Assembly (NCBI RefSeq): GCF_014174255.1
Contig: NZ_JABEQJ010000037.1
Span: forward strand, 1 to 45,686
Reading direction: 5' to 3'
DNA from: Gluconacetobacter sacchari
GTDB lineage: Bacteria > Pseudomonadota > Alphaproteobacteria > Acetobacterales > Acetobacteraceae
Length of the DNA stretch: 45,686 bases
Shown: positions 38,141 through 45,686 of the stretch, piece after piece
Layout: every line of letters begins with the position of its first letter
Numbering within the stretch: the stretch's first letter is position 1
Notes under the pieces: model-generated
Told to the model about the DNA's origin: nothing
Database searches by the model: none
What the model saw: only the letters and a program-made list of their open reading frames with translations
Program-made: the position numbers and the translations under genes

Positions 38141-38213
38141 GGTCGTGGTCCCTGTCTGGTGCCGCATCCTATCGCGCCGCGTGCGGGATGGCAGCCCCGC
38201 GCGCCGGCTTACA

Positions 38214-38242
38214 TTGACCGTCCGGCGGTGGCTCCCCATTAT
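38214..38242 (+). promoter_or_regulatory. predicted sigma-70-type promoter of cbpA
   Basis: TTGACC (38214-38219), a 17-base spacer and CATTAT (38237-38242) form a good vegetative promoter about 65 bases before the cbpA GTG. No heat-shock pattern like the one ahead of hslV was found here. Confidence 0.55.
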
Positions 38243-38307
38243 TTCAGGCAAGAGCGTTTGCCCGATCGGGTATATGTCGCGTCCAGCCAGGGAGAAGACG
38301 CAGAACC

Positions 38308-39225
38308 GTGAGTACCGACCCGTACGAGATCCTGGGGCTGTCGCGCAGCGCCAGCCAGGACGACATCCGCAAGGCTTATCGCAAGCTGGCCAAGAAATTT
38401 CATCCGGACCTCAATCCGGGCGACAAGGTGGCCGAGGAGAAATTCAAGGCGATCGGCTCGGCCCACGCGCTGTTGTCGGATGCCGAGCAGCGGGCGCGAT
38501 TCGACCGGGGAGAGATCGACGCGGCGGGCCAGGAGCGCGGTTTCGCGCCCGGGGGCGGCGGCTATCGCGACCATGCGGAGGGGCCGCAGGGGTTCCGCTA
38601 TTCCGCCGGCGGGTTTTCCGAGGACGATCTGGGCGACATGTTCGGCTCGATGTTCGGCCAGCAGCGCGGGTTCCGCCGCCGGCCGCAGGGGCCGGCGCGC
38701 GGCGATGACCGGAATTTTTCGCTGACCGTCAGTTTCGAGGATGCGGTCAATGGCGGCACGTCGCGCGTCACCCTGCCGGGCGGCGGCACGCTGGATGTGA
38801 AGATCCCGCCCGGGATCGAGGACGGGCAGGTGATGCGCCTGCGCGGCAAGGGCGGCGAAGGGCATCAGGGCGGACCCGCCGGCGATGCGCTGATTACCAT
38901 CAGCATCGCCCCCAGCGCGCTCTTTACCCGGGATGGCGACGACCTGCGCATGACCCTGCCCGTGGGCTTGAAGACCGCCGTGACGGGCGGCCCGATCAAG
39001 GTGCCGACGCCGGGCGGATCGGTGTCGATGAACGTTCCGGCCCGGTCCGATACCGGCAGCGTGCTGCGCCTGCGCGGCAAGGGCGTGAAGGCCCATGGCG
39101 GACGGGAGGCGGGCAGCCTCTACGTGACCTTGCAGGTGAAAATCGGCCCGGTGGACGCGGCGCTGGAGACTTTCCTGAAATCCTGGACCCCACCGGGCGA
39201 GGCGTCGGGGGGAGGGGCCGCATGA
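38308..39225 (+). CDS. cbpA: DnaJ-type co-chaperone, CbpA-like
   Basis: A 305-residue J-domain protein. The J domain (about 1-68) has [20 protein letters not shown] and the HPD motif in [11 protein letters not shown], which stimulates DnaK ATPase. A Gly/Phe-rich linker follows (about 75-130), then two beta-barrel client-binding domains with [20 protein letters not shown]. The zinc-finger of DnaJ is missing, so it belongs to the CbpA class. GTG 38308 follows GGAGAAG. The stop overlaps the cbpM start by 4 bases. Confidence 0.92.
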   Translation: MSTDPYEILGLSRSASQDDIRKAYRKLAKKFHPDLNPGDKVAEEKFKAIGSAHALLSDAEQRARFDRGEIDAAGQERGFAPGGGGYRDHAEGPQGFRYSAGGFSEDDLGDMFGSMFGQQRGFRRRPQGPARGDDRNFSLTVSFEDAVNGGTSRVTLPGGGTLDVKIPPGIEDGQVMRLRGKGGEGHQGGPAGDALITISIAPSALFTRDGDDLRMTLPVGLKTAVTGGPIKVPTPGGSVSMNVPARSDTGSVLRLRGKGVKAHGGREAGSLYVTLQVKIGPVDAALETFLKSWTPPGEASGGGAA

Positions 39226-39560
39226 TCACGATCGAAGCCCTGTGCGTGCGGGTGGGCAATGTCAGCACCGTCGAGATCCAGCACTGGATCGACAGCGCGT
39301 GGCTGCGGCCCGCGGGCGAGCCGGGGGCCTATGTCTTCGATGACATCGACGTGGCGCGGGCGCGGCTGATCGCCGAGCTGACGGGCGAGCTGGGGATCGG
39401 GGAGGACGGCATGCCGGTGGTGCTGTCCCTGCTGGACCAGCTCTACGATGCGCGGCGGCAGATGCTGCGCCTGCGCGCGGCGCTGGACCGGCCCCAGGCC
39501 GCCGACCTGCGCGCGCGCCTGTCCATGCTGCTGGGCGTGTCGGACGACGCGCGGGGGTAG
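39222..39560 (+). CDS. cbpM: CbpM-like chaperone modulator
   Basis: A 112-residue protein of the CbpM/MerR-like type, encoded directly after a CbpA-like gene as in known pairs. [17 protein letters not shown] and [17 protein letters not shown] resemble the MerR-like helix pattern of CbpM, followed by a C-terminal helix ([14 protein letters not shown]). CbpM binds the J domain of CbpA and inhibits it. It overlaps cbpA by 4 bases. Confidence 0.82.
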   Translation: MITIEALCVRVGNVSTVEIQHWIDSAWLRPAGEPGAYVFDDIDVARARLIAELTGELGIGEDGMPVVLSLLDQLYDARRQMLRLRAALDRPQAADLRARLSMLLGVSDDARG

Positions 39561-39587
39561 AGGGGCCGGCGGTGTTGGGCGCGGCGC

Positions 39588-39932
39588 TCAGTCGTCGCGG
39601 CTGAGGGGGAGCGTGACGGTCTGGCCGGGTCTGGTGCCCTTGATCGTCAGGTCGGCGCTGTTGGCCGAGACCAGGTGCAGCGTGACCAGCGGGTCGTGGC
39701 CCGGGGATTGCAGCGCGTCCTTGCCGTGCGGGGCGAGCGTGACCTGGTGGGGGGCGTAGCTGCGCAGTTCGTCGGGCAGGGTGACCGGCACCTGGCCGTG
39801 CGCGTCGGGGGCGCCGACCACCACCGGCGAGAGGCCCATGGCCGCCCATTGGCCGGTAAAGGGGCTGGCGGCATGAGCCCGCGTGGCGGACAGGGCCAGC
39901 AGGGCCGCGGCAAGGGCATAGAAGCGTGGCAT
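39588..39932 (-). CDS. small periplasmic protein of unknown function
   Basis: A 114-residue protein with a clear signal peptide (about 1-21, cut after ATRAHA). The mature part, with QVPVTLPDEL and TVTLPLSRDD, looks beta-rich; no family recognised. It lies 40 bases after the HlyD-type gene on the same strand, as the last gene of the efflux unit. Confidence 0.65.
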   Translation of the reverse strand: MPRFYALAAALLALSATRAHAASPFTGQWAAMGLSPVVVGAPDAHGQVPVTLPDELRSYAPHQVTLAPHGKDALQSPGHDPLVTLHLVSANSADLTIKGTRPGQTVTLPLSRDD

Positions 39933-39972
39933 GAATGGACTCTCCGGGTCGGTCGCGTTCCTGGGCGGGACC

Positions 39973-40977
39973 TTACTGCGTCCGGCCCGTGTCCGACAGG
40001 GGGGCGGCCGGGATGCCGTGCCGCGCGGCGTTGGGCGGCCTGGGGCGGGGCAGGAACGGGTTCAGCCCGTCGAACAGCGCGTGCCATGACAGTGGCGGGC
40101 GGTGGCCGTCGGGCAGCACCATCGACACGCCGGCCGTCATGCCGGCGGCCAGGGTCAGCCCGGCGGGCATGGTGTCGATATGGATGCGCACCGGAATGCG
40201 CTGGGCCAGCCTGACCCAGGTATAGACCGGGTTGACCGACGGCAGGCCCTGGGTCGCGCGTTCGGCGTTGGTCGAGGAAATTCCGCGCGTGATGCTTTCC
40301 ACATGGCCCCACAAGGGGGTCGGCGCGCCCATCAGGTCGATGCGCATCAGGGCGCCGCGATAGAGGCCGCGCAGCCGCGTTTCCTCGAAATAGCCGTCGA
40401 CCCAGTAGGAATCGGCATCGATCACCTGGATGTCGGACACGCCGGCGGTCGCATAGTCGCCGACCCGCATCGTCAGGTTGGTGACATAGCCGTTGACGGT
40501 GCTGCGGATGCGGGTGCGGTCCAGGTTGATGCGGGCCTGCGACAGGGCGGCCAGGGCCTCGGCATACTGGGCCTTGGCCTGTTCGGCCACGGCTTCGAAC
40601 TGCTGCTTTTCCTCGGCCGAGGCCGAGGCGGAGGAGAGTTGCTGCCGGCGCTGGTGCTGGGCCAGGCGCAGGGTCATGTCGGCCCGGCGCTCGTTGACGC
40701 GGGCCGTGGCCTGGGCCACCGCGACGCGGAAATCGAACGGATCGATGCTGTACAGCACGTCGCCGCGACGGACGTACTGGTTGTCGGCGACCTGGATCTC
40801 CATGATCTGGCCCGATACGCGGGGGGCGATATTGGCTACCTGCACGCGCACCTGGCCGTTCCGGGTCCAGGGGGCGGCGGTGTAATAGTGCCAGAGTGCC
40901 AGCAGGACGACCGTGGCGAGGGCGAGGATGGCCAGGGTGGTGGCTATCCGCATGACCGTGCGGGCGCGCTGGAACAC
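39973..40977 (-). CDS. HlyD-family membrane fusion protein (AaeA-like)
   Basis: A 334-residue periplasmic adaptor anchored by one N-terminal membrane segment (about 8-30). A barrel-sandwich/lipoyl part (NIAPRVSGQIMEIQVADNQYVRRGDVLYSID), a coiled-coil hairpin (about 85-145) and a beta-barrel region (VDGYFEETRLRGLYRG) follow. Such proteins link an inner-membrane pump to an outer-membrane channel. Its neighbours are a DUF1656 gene and an FUSC pump gene, the layout of AaeXAB, which exports p-hydroxybenzoate in enteric bacteria. Confidence 0.9.
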   Translation of the reverse strand: MFQRARTVMRIATTLAILALATVVLLALWHYYTAAPWTRNGQVRVQVANIAPRVSGQIMEIQVADNQYVRRGDVLYSIDPFDFRVAVAQATARVNERRADMTLRLAQHQRRQQLSSASASAEEKQQFEAVAEQAKAQYAEALAALSQARINLDRTRIRSTVNGYVTNLTMRVGDYATAGVSDIQVIDADSYWVDGYFEETRLRGLYRGALMRIDLMGAPTPLWGHVESITRGISSTNAERATQGLPSVNPVYTWVRLAQRIPVRIHIDTMPAGLTLAAGMTAGVSMVLPDGHRPPLSWHALFDGLNPFLPRPRPPNAARHGIPAAPLSDTGRTQ

Positions 40978-40989
40978 CGTCAGACCCTT

Positions 40990-41184
40990 CTACAGCAGGA
41001 AGACATAGAGCCCGACCAGGCAGATCAGGATGCCGAATTCGGCCAGCGGCACGTTCCACAGCCGCTTCTGCACCATCCGGCTGGCCAGCAGCGGGCGCAG
41101 CGCCATCAGGGTGAGGACCGCCAGCACGGCATCGACCAGGAAGGAGGCGATCTCGACCCCCGCGATCGTGACGGTCGGCGTCAT
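40990..41184 (-). CDS. DUF1656 small membrane protein (AaeX-like)
   Basis: A 64-residue inner-membrane protein with two hydrophobic segments (about 12-30 and 46-63) and the EIASFLVDAVLAVLTLMALRP motif of DUF1656. It always neighbours HlyD and FUSC genes; its role in the pump is not known. It overlaps the FUSC stop by 4 bases and precedes the HlyD gene by 12 bases. Confidence 0.88.
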   Translation of the reverse strand: MTPTVTIAGVEIASFLVDAVLAVLTLMALRPLLASRMVQKRLWNVPLAEFGILICLVGLYVFLL

Positions 41185-43247
41185 GGCGCGGCCTCCGGCG
41201 GGGGCAGGATGCCGTAATGGCGCAGCGCCCGCGCGTTGCGGTCCAGCAGCCGCGCCGCGCCGAACAGGCCCGAGACGGCACCGAGCAGCGTTTCGCGATC
41301 GGCGGGAGGCAGGTGGCCGGCCGCCGCCAGCAGGTGGGCGGCCTGGTCCAGCAGGCGGCCGGCGGCATCGGGGCCATGCAGCGCGCGCAGCATGGCCTGG
41401 GTGCGGGCCACCTGTCCGGCCACCGCCGGGATGGCGGCGGCGCGCGCCAGGTGCCGGCGGGCCCGCGCGAGCGCGCCGTTGAGGTCGCCGAGCGACACGA
41501 TGCGGTCGAACACGCGCAGCGTGGCGGGTTTCCGCGGCAGGTGGCCCGTCCAGGTGCGGGCCTGGAGCAGGCGGTCATATTGCCGGCTGATCAGCGCCGG
41601 ACTGGCGATGTCGCCCCGGCCGATGAATTGCCGCCGCAGGGTCGTCGCGACCGCCGACGCGATCCGGAACCGCCGCCGCCGGGCGGAGGGCGGCGCCAGC
41701 GTCAGCGCGAAGAACAGGATGACCGCCGAGAGCATGTAATGGAGGTTGCGGTCGACGAACTGCGTCGGGTCGTAATTATGGACATTGTCCAGCCCCAGCA
41801 CGATGAAGAAGAAGACGCCGAAATTCAGTCCGACCGGCATCAGGCGCGGGTGGATCAGCAGCAGGCAACCGGCGAAGATGACGGGCGCCAGCATCAGCGC
41901 GAGGAACGGCAGGCCCGAGCCGTAGGGCAGGATGCGCGTGTCGAGCACCATGGCGCAGACCGTGGAGAGCGGAACGCCGACCAGCGCCCCGATGCCGAAG
42001 GCGCGGGTGTCGAACGTGGTGATCGACAGGGTGAGGATGGTGGCGACCTGCAACAGCGTGGTCGTCGTCCCCGGCAGGCCGCCGAGCACGCAGATAAGCG
42101 CGGCGGCGGCGAAGCCCGTCATGACCGGTGCGCCGTTCAGCAGCGCCAGCACCGGGTCCTGCTGCCGGGCGATGCGCACGTCCCGCGCGACGCGGGGCGC
42201 CGCGCGGCCTTCCTCCAGCGTGCGGATGCCGTCGCGGACCCAGCGCCCGTAGGACAGCAGCGCCATCGTGCGTTCGATCAGATAGGCCTCGGCCGGCGTC
42301 GGCGGGGCGTCGGCGGGCGCGGCGTGCAGCAGGTCGTTCAGGGCCTGGCGGGCCGCGTCCTCGTCGGCGAAGGGCGTGCCGTCGCCGAAGCGGCGGCGCA
42401 CGGCGGCCAGGATGGCGGGCCGGACCGCGCCGGCCGGCAGCACCCCGCCGATCGCGCGGCTGCACGAGATCATGTCCAGCATCGCGACCATCGCCGAGCG
42501 CGCGCCCGTCATCCGCAGGGCGCTGTCGGCCAGTTCGGTGCGGGCGAAGGACACCTGGCTGGTCAGCGCCATGATCCGGGCCGCCAGGTCCAGCCAGGCG
42601 CCGTCGTCGGGCGTGGCCCGCCCGTTGACGGCGTCGTGGGCGATCTGCCCGACCTCGGCCGCGCCGCGGCGCAGTCCGGCGGCCAGCCGGTGCCAGGCGG
42701 TGGGCGAGCCGGTCACGTCATTGACGATCGCGATCGAGACGATGCCGATCATGATGGCGGAGACGCGAAAGATCGCGACGGTGAAGACGTCTTCCGGCCG
42801 GTCGATGCAGCCGATGCCGATGATCGCGACCGTGTATCCCGCCAGCAGCGCGCCATAGGCGCGGAAATCGCGCGCCAGCGTGCCGAGGACCACGCACAGC
42901 CCCAGCCACAGCGCCACGCCGCCCAGGAACATGATCCGATCCTGCCCGAAGGCGGCGACCAGCCCGATGGCCACCACCGCCCCCGCCAGGGTGCCCGCCA
43001 TGCGGTACAGCGCCTTGGAGAGGATCTGCCCGCGCAGGGGCTGGCTCAGGATCATGACCGTGACGCCGGCGCTGGCGGGGGAGTCGATCTGCAACCAGAA
43101 GGCCGCGCCCAGGGCGAGCATGACGGCGGCCCAACTGCGCAGGCAGAAGGCGATGCTGCCCGGCGGCAGCCATGTCGGCCGGGCCGCCGGTTGCCGGAGC
43201 CGGCGCGCGCCCGCCATGCCCGTGCCACCCTGTTCCATCGCCGTCAT
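41181..43247 (-). CDS. FUSC-family efflux pump (AaeB-like)
   Basis: A 688-residue inner-membrane protein with two sets of hydrophobic segments (about 24-170 and 370-510) separated and followed by cytoplasmic helical parts, the FUSC/aromatic acid exporter layout. PLRGQILSKALYRMAGTLAG and GLPGTTTTLLQVATIL are typical core segments. With the DUF1656 and HlyD proteins it should pump out organic or aromatic acids. ATG 43247 (MTAMEQGG) is chosen; the frame continues to 43337 without a convincing start. First gene of its unit. Confidence 0.88.
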   Translation of the reverse strand: MTAMEQGGTGMAGARRLRQPAARPTWLPPGSIAFCLRSWAAVMLALGAAFWLQIDSPASAGVTVMILSQPLRGQILSKALYRMAGTLAGAVVAIGLVAAFGQDRIMFLGGVALWLGLCVVLGTLARDFRAYGALLAGYTVAIIGIGCIDRPEDVFTVAIFRVSAIMIGIVSIAIVNDVTGSPTAWHRLAAGLRRGAAEVGQIAHDAVNGRATPDDGAWLDLAARIMALTSQVSFARTELADSALRMTGARSAMVAMLDMISCSRAIGGVLPAGAVRPAILAAVRRRFGDGTPFADEDAARQALNDLLHAAPADAPPTPAEAYLIERTMALLSYGRWVRDGIRTLEEGRAAPRVARDVRIARQQDPVLALLNGAPVMTGFAAAALICVLGGLPGTTTTLLQVATILTLSITTFDTRAFGIGALVGVPLSTVCAMVLDTRILPYGSGLPFLALMLAPVIFAGCLLLIHPRLMPVGLNFGVFFFIVLGLDNVHNYDPTQFVDRNLHYMLSAVILFFALTLAPPSARRRRFRIASAVATTLRRQFIGRGDIASPALISRQYDRLLQARTWTGHLPRKPATLRVFDRIVSLGDLNGALARARRHLARAAAIPAVAGQVARTQAMLRALHGPDAAGRLLDQAAHLLAAAGHLPPADRETLLGAVSGLFGAARLLDRNARALRHYGILPPPEAAP

Positions 43248-43502
43248 GGGTCTCCGTCCCGTTTGCGGATGGCGGACTATGGCGGGTGGCGGCGCGCCGG
43301 ATATGTCCCGGCCGCGACAAACCGTATCAGGCGGCATGGGGCCGGAGGCGCGGAAACGGCGAGGTCGCGGAAGATGCCGGCTGGAAAAGGAAAGTTCTTT
43401 CCGGCGCGTGCCGGCCGGCCGCCGCCGGGCGGCGACGATGGCTGATATGCGCCTGCCTCATGTCCCTCTGGCCGCCCGGGCCGGATCGGGCGATAAGGGG
43501 GC

Positions 43503-44639
43503 ATGCGCCTGCTTCACACCTCCGACTGGCAGATCGGCAAGGTCTTCCGCTTCGCCGACGACGAGATCCTGCCCGTTCTGCAACAGGAGCGGCTGGAGGC
43601 GATCGGCCGGATCGGCCGGCTGGCCCGTGCCCAGGGGGCGGAATGCGTCCTGGTGGCGGGCGACCTCTACGACCATCTGCGCCCGTCGGAACGCACCTTG
43701 CGCCAGCCGGTGGAGCGGATGCGGCAATTTCCCGACCTGCGCTGGCATCTGATCCCCGGCAATCACGATTTCAACGAACGGGACGGGGTGTGGGACCGGC
43801 TGGTCCGCACCGGCCTGCCGGACCATATCGTGCCGCACCTGGCCCATGCGCCGGCCCCGCTGGACGCGGCGGGCACGGCATGGGTGCTGCCGGCCGGGCT
43901 GGGGCATCGGCATGTCATCGGCGATCCGACCGGCTGGATGGACGGGGCGGCCACGCCGGAGGGCGCGATTCGCGTGGGGCTGGCGCACGGGTCGGTGCGC
44001 AGTTTCGGCGAGGAGGCGCCGGGCCATAACCTGCTGGCCATCGATCGGGCGCGGCGGGCCGGCCTGTCCTACCTGGCGCTGGGCGACTGGCATGGCGCCA
44101 TGCGGATCGATGCCCGCACCTGGTATTCCGGCACGCCGGAAGTGGACGGGTTCGATGTGGGCGGGGCGGGCGGCGGCCAGGCGCTGCTGGTGACGCTGGA
44201 CGGGCCGCGCGCCGAGCCGGTGGTCGAGGCCCATGCGGTCGGGCGGTTTCGCTGGGCGCGGGAGCAGGCAACGCTGACCTGTGCCGAGGATATCGCGGCG
44301 CTGGAGGGGCGGCTGCGCGCGATCGATCCCGACGATCCCAGCCGGGTGCTGGTCTGGCTGGCCGTGAGCGGGGCGCTGGGGCTGGCGGACCTGGAGGCCT
44401 GGCAGGCGCGGATCGTGGACGGGCTGGGTTCGGCGCTGCGGCTGCTGCGGGTCGACGGCGCGCCGGGACTGGCGCCGTCATCGGACGATCTGGAGGCGTT
44501 CGGGCCGGGCGGCGCGGTGCGGGCCGCCGCCGAGACCCTGGCGCGCCAGGCCGGCGAGGGAGAGGAGCCCGCGCGGGCGATCGCGGCGGCCGCGCTGCAA
44601 CGGCTGTATCTGCTGGCGCGCGACGGAGGGGCGGCATGA
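43503..44639 (+). CDS. SbcD/YhaO-like DNA exonuclease subunit
   Basis: A 378-residue calcineurin-like metallophosphoesterase. Metal-binding motifs are visible: SDWQIG (residues 7-12), VAGDLYDH, GNHDFNE, AHGS and LGDWHGA. The layout resembles SbcD/Mre11 and, more specifically, the YhaO protein of Bacillus. It would cut DNA as the nuclease subunit of a complex with the ATPase encoded next. ATG 43503; its stop overlaps the next ATG by 4 bases. Confidence 0.9.
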   Translation: MRLLHTSDWQIGKVFRFADDEILPVLQQERLEAIGRIGRLARAQGAECVLVAGDLYDHLRPSERTLRQPVERMRQFPDLRWHLIPGNHDFNERDGVWDRLVRTGLPDHIVPHLAHAPAPLDAAGTAWVLPAGLGHRHVIGDPTGWMDGAATPEGAIRVGLAHGSVRSFGEEAPGHNLLAIDRARRAGLSYLALGDWHGAMRIDARTWYSGTPEVDGFDVGGAGGGQALLVTLDGPRAEPVVEAHAVGRFRWAREQATLTCAEDIAALEGRLRAIDPDDPSRVLVWLAVSGALGLADLEAWQARIVDGLGSALRLLRVDGAPGLAPSSDDLEAFGPGGAVRAAAETLARQAGEGEEPARAIAAAALQRLYLLARDGGAA

Positions 44640-45686
44640 TCCTGCGGGGGCTGGAAGTCGAGCAGGTCCGCCGGTTCGGCGATGCGGTGCGGCTGACGGG
44701 CCTGGGGCCCGGGATCAATCTGCTGGGGGCGCCGAACGAATTCGGCAAATCGACCCTGCTGGCGGCGCTGCGCGCGGTGTTCCTGCTGCCGCACGGCTCC
44801 AGGGCGGGGCCGGTTGCCGCCCTGCAACCCTATGGCGGAGGGGCGCCGCGGATCGCGGTCGATTTCACGCTCGACGGGTGTGACTGGCGGCTGGAAAAGC
44901 GCTTCCTGCACCGGGCGTTCGCCCGGATGGAGGGCGGGGGCGCGCGCCTGGACGGCGACGCCGCGGAGGCCCGGCTGCACGCGCTGCTGGGGGTGGAGGG
45001 CAGGCGTGGCGCCGAGGCGGTCGGCCTGCTGAATGCGCTGTGGGTGACGCAGGGGCACAGCCTGGTGCAGCCCGATCTGTCGGACCCGGCGCGGGCCACC
45101 ATCCGGTCCTGTCTGGAGGCCGATCTCGAGGCCATGACCGGCGGGGATGCCGCCGGCCGCGTGCTGTCGCGCGTGTCGGCCGACCTGGCGGTGCTGCTGG
45201 ATGGGCGCGGCAACCCGCGCGGCCGCTTTCGCGCGGCGATCGAGGCTGGGCAGGCGGCGGCGGCCGAACTGGCGCGGCTGGACGGCCGCCGGCAGGCGCT
45301 GGAGGACGATCTGGGCGCGATGGCCGACCTGCGGCGCCGTCTGGCGCATGAGGACGATGCCGACCGGCGGGAGAAGGAGCGCGCCGACCTGGCCGAGGCG
45401 GGCCGGGTGCGCGACCGGCTGCGCGATTACGATGCCCGCGACCGGGCCGCGCGGGCGGAGCGCGACCATGCCGTCGCCCGGCTGGGGGTCGCGCGGCAGG
45501 ATGTGGGCCGCCGCGCGGCGTGGGAGCGCGATCTGGCGGCCGGAACGGCGCGGGCGTCGGCCCTGGAATCCGCGTTCGGGGAAGCGCGGGAGGCGCATGC
45601 GGTGGCCGGCGCGGCGCATGCCGCGCGGCTGGAGGCGGTGCGGGCGGCGGACGAGGCACGCCAGGCGGCGCGCCGGGCGCTGGACC
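44636..45686 (+). CDS. SbcC/YhaN-like ATPase, N-terminal part (runs off the window)
   Basis: The first 350 residues of an SMC-like ATPase; no stop appears before the window ends. The Walker A motif is GAPNEFGKSTLL (about residues 34-45), followed by a head region with LNALWVTQGHSLVQPD. From about residue 200 a long Ala/Arg/Glu/Asp-rich coiled coil begins. The 4-base overlap with the nuclease gene shows they act as one complex in DNA end processing. It is partial at its 3' end, so the second half of the ATPase head cannot be seen. Confidence 0.85.
   Translation, partial: MILRGLEVEQVRRFGDAVRLTGLGPGINLLGAPNEFGKSTLLAALRAVFLLPHGSRAGPVAALQPYGGGAPRIAVDFTLDGCDWRLEKRFLHRAFARMEGGGARLDGDAAEARLHALLGVEGRRGAEAVGLLNALWVTQGHSLVQPDLSDPARATIRSCLEADLEAMTGGDAAGRVLSRVSADLAVLLDGRGNPRGRFRAAIEAGQAAAAELARLDGRRQALEDDLGAMADLRRRLAHEDDADRREKERADLAEAGRVRDRLRDYDARDRAARAERDHAVARLGVARQDVGRRAAWERDLAAGTARASALESAFGEAREAHAVAGAAHAARLEAVRAADEARQAARRALD

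Overview
The window looks like chromosome from a GC-rich alphaproteobacterium. An acetic acid bacterium (Acetobacteraceae) is my best guess, from the high GC at third codon positions, the CTTG-N17-CYTATNT heat-shock promoter, hslVU, sufE and the mix of lut genes with aromatic-type efflux genes. The genus cannot be fixed from sequence alone.

Layout. (1) 1-9.7 kb: a tightly overlapping chemosensory operon, cheR(TPR)-cheW-mcp-cheA(REC)-cheB-hybrid kinase-hybrid kinase. It has six receiver domains but no free CheY, flagellar gene or GGDEF gene, so it probably controls something other than swimming (compare the Che3/Wsp type clusters). (2) 9.75-13.2 kb: housekeeping genes: hslV-hslU behind a heat-shock promoter, sufE and a DUF2272 lipoprotein. 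(3) 13.5-14.4 kb: an aldo/keto reductase. (4) 14.5-33.2 kb: an accessory catabolic island with lower GC and many AT-rich gaps. It holds two TonB-dependent receptors, a periplasmic Ntn-type acylase, a tannase/feruloyl-esterase family protein, an amidase, an ACS-type MFS permease, an HpaB/HpaC-like flavin monooxygenase pair, a cupin, a DUF2848 protein, and MocR-like and MarR regulators. (5) 33.2-34.9 kb: a scar with a truncated IS3-family transposase and a frameshifted, AT-rich PrsW-like membrane protease gene. (6) 34.9-37.7 kb: lutCBA for L-lactate oxidation. (7) 37.8-43.2 kb: cbpA-cbpM chaperone genes and a FUSC/DUF1656/HlyD efflux set. (8) 43.5 kb to the end: a YhaO/YhaN-like nuclease-ATPase pair, cut by the window edge.

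How the island may work (inference): the receptors import a large ester- or amide-linked compound. The acylase, esterase and amidase cut it, the MFS permease carries the acid product inward, and the two-component monooxygenase, cupin and DUF2848 protein process the ring. Two near-identical 19-bp palindromes lie at divergent TTGACA promoters between the monooxygenase operon and the receptor/esterase operon. They suggest one repressor, most simply the MarR protein, controls both arms.

Most notable observations: the twin operators; the esterase that has lost both cysteines of the family's CS-D-HC disulfide; the MocR-like regulator lacking the PLP lysine; the PrsW-like gene broken at a T8 run; and the CheY-less chemosensory phosphorelay.
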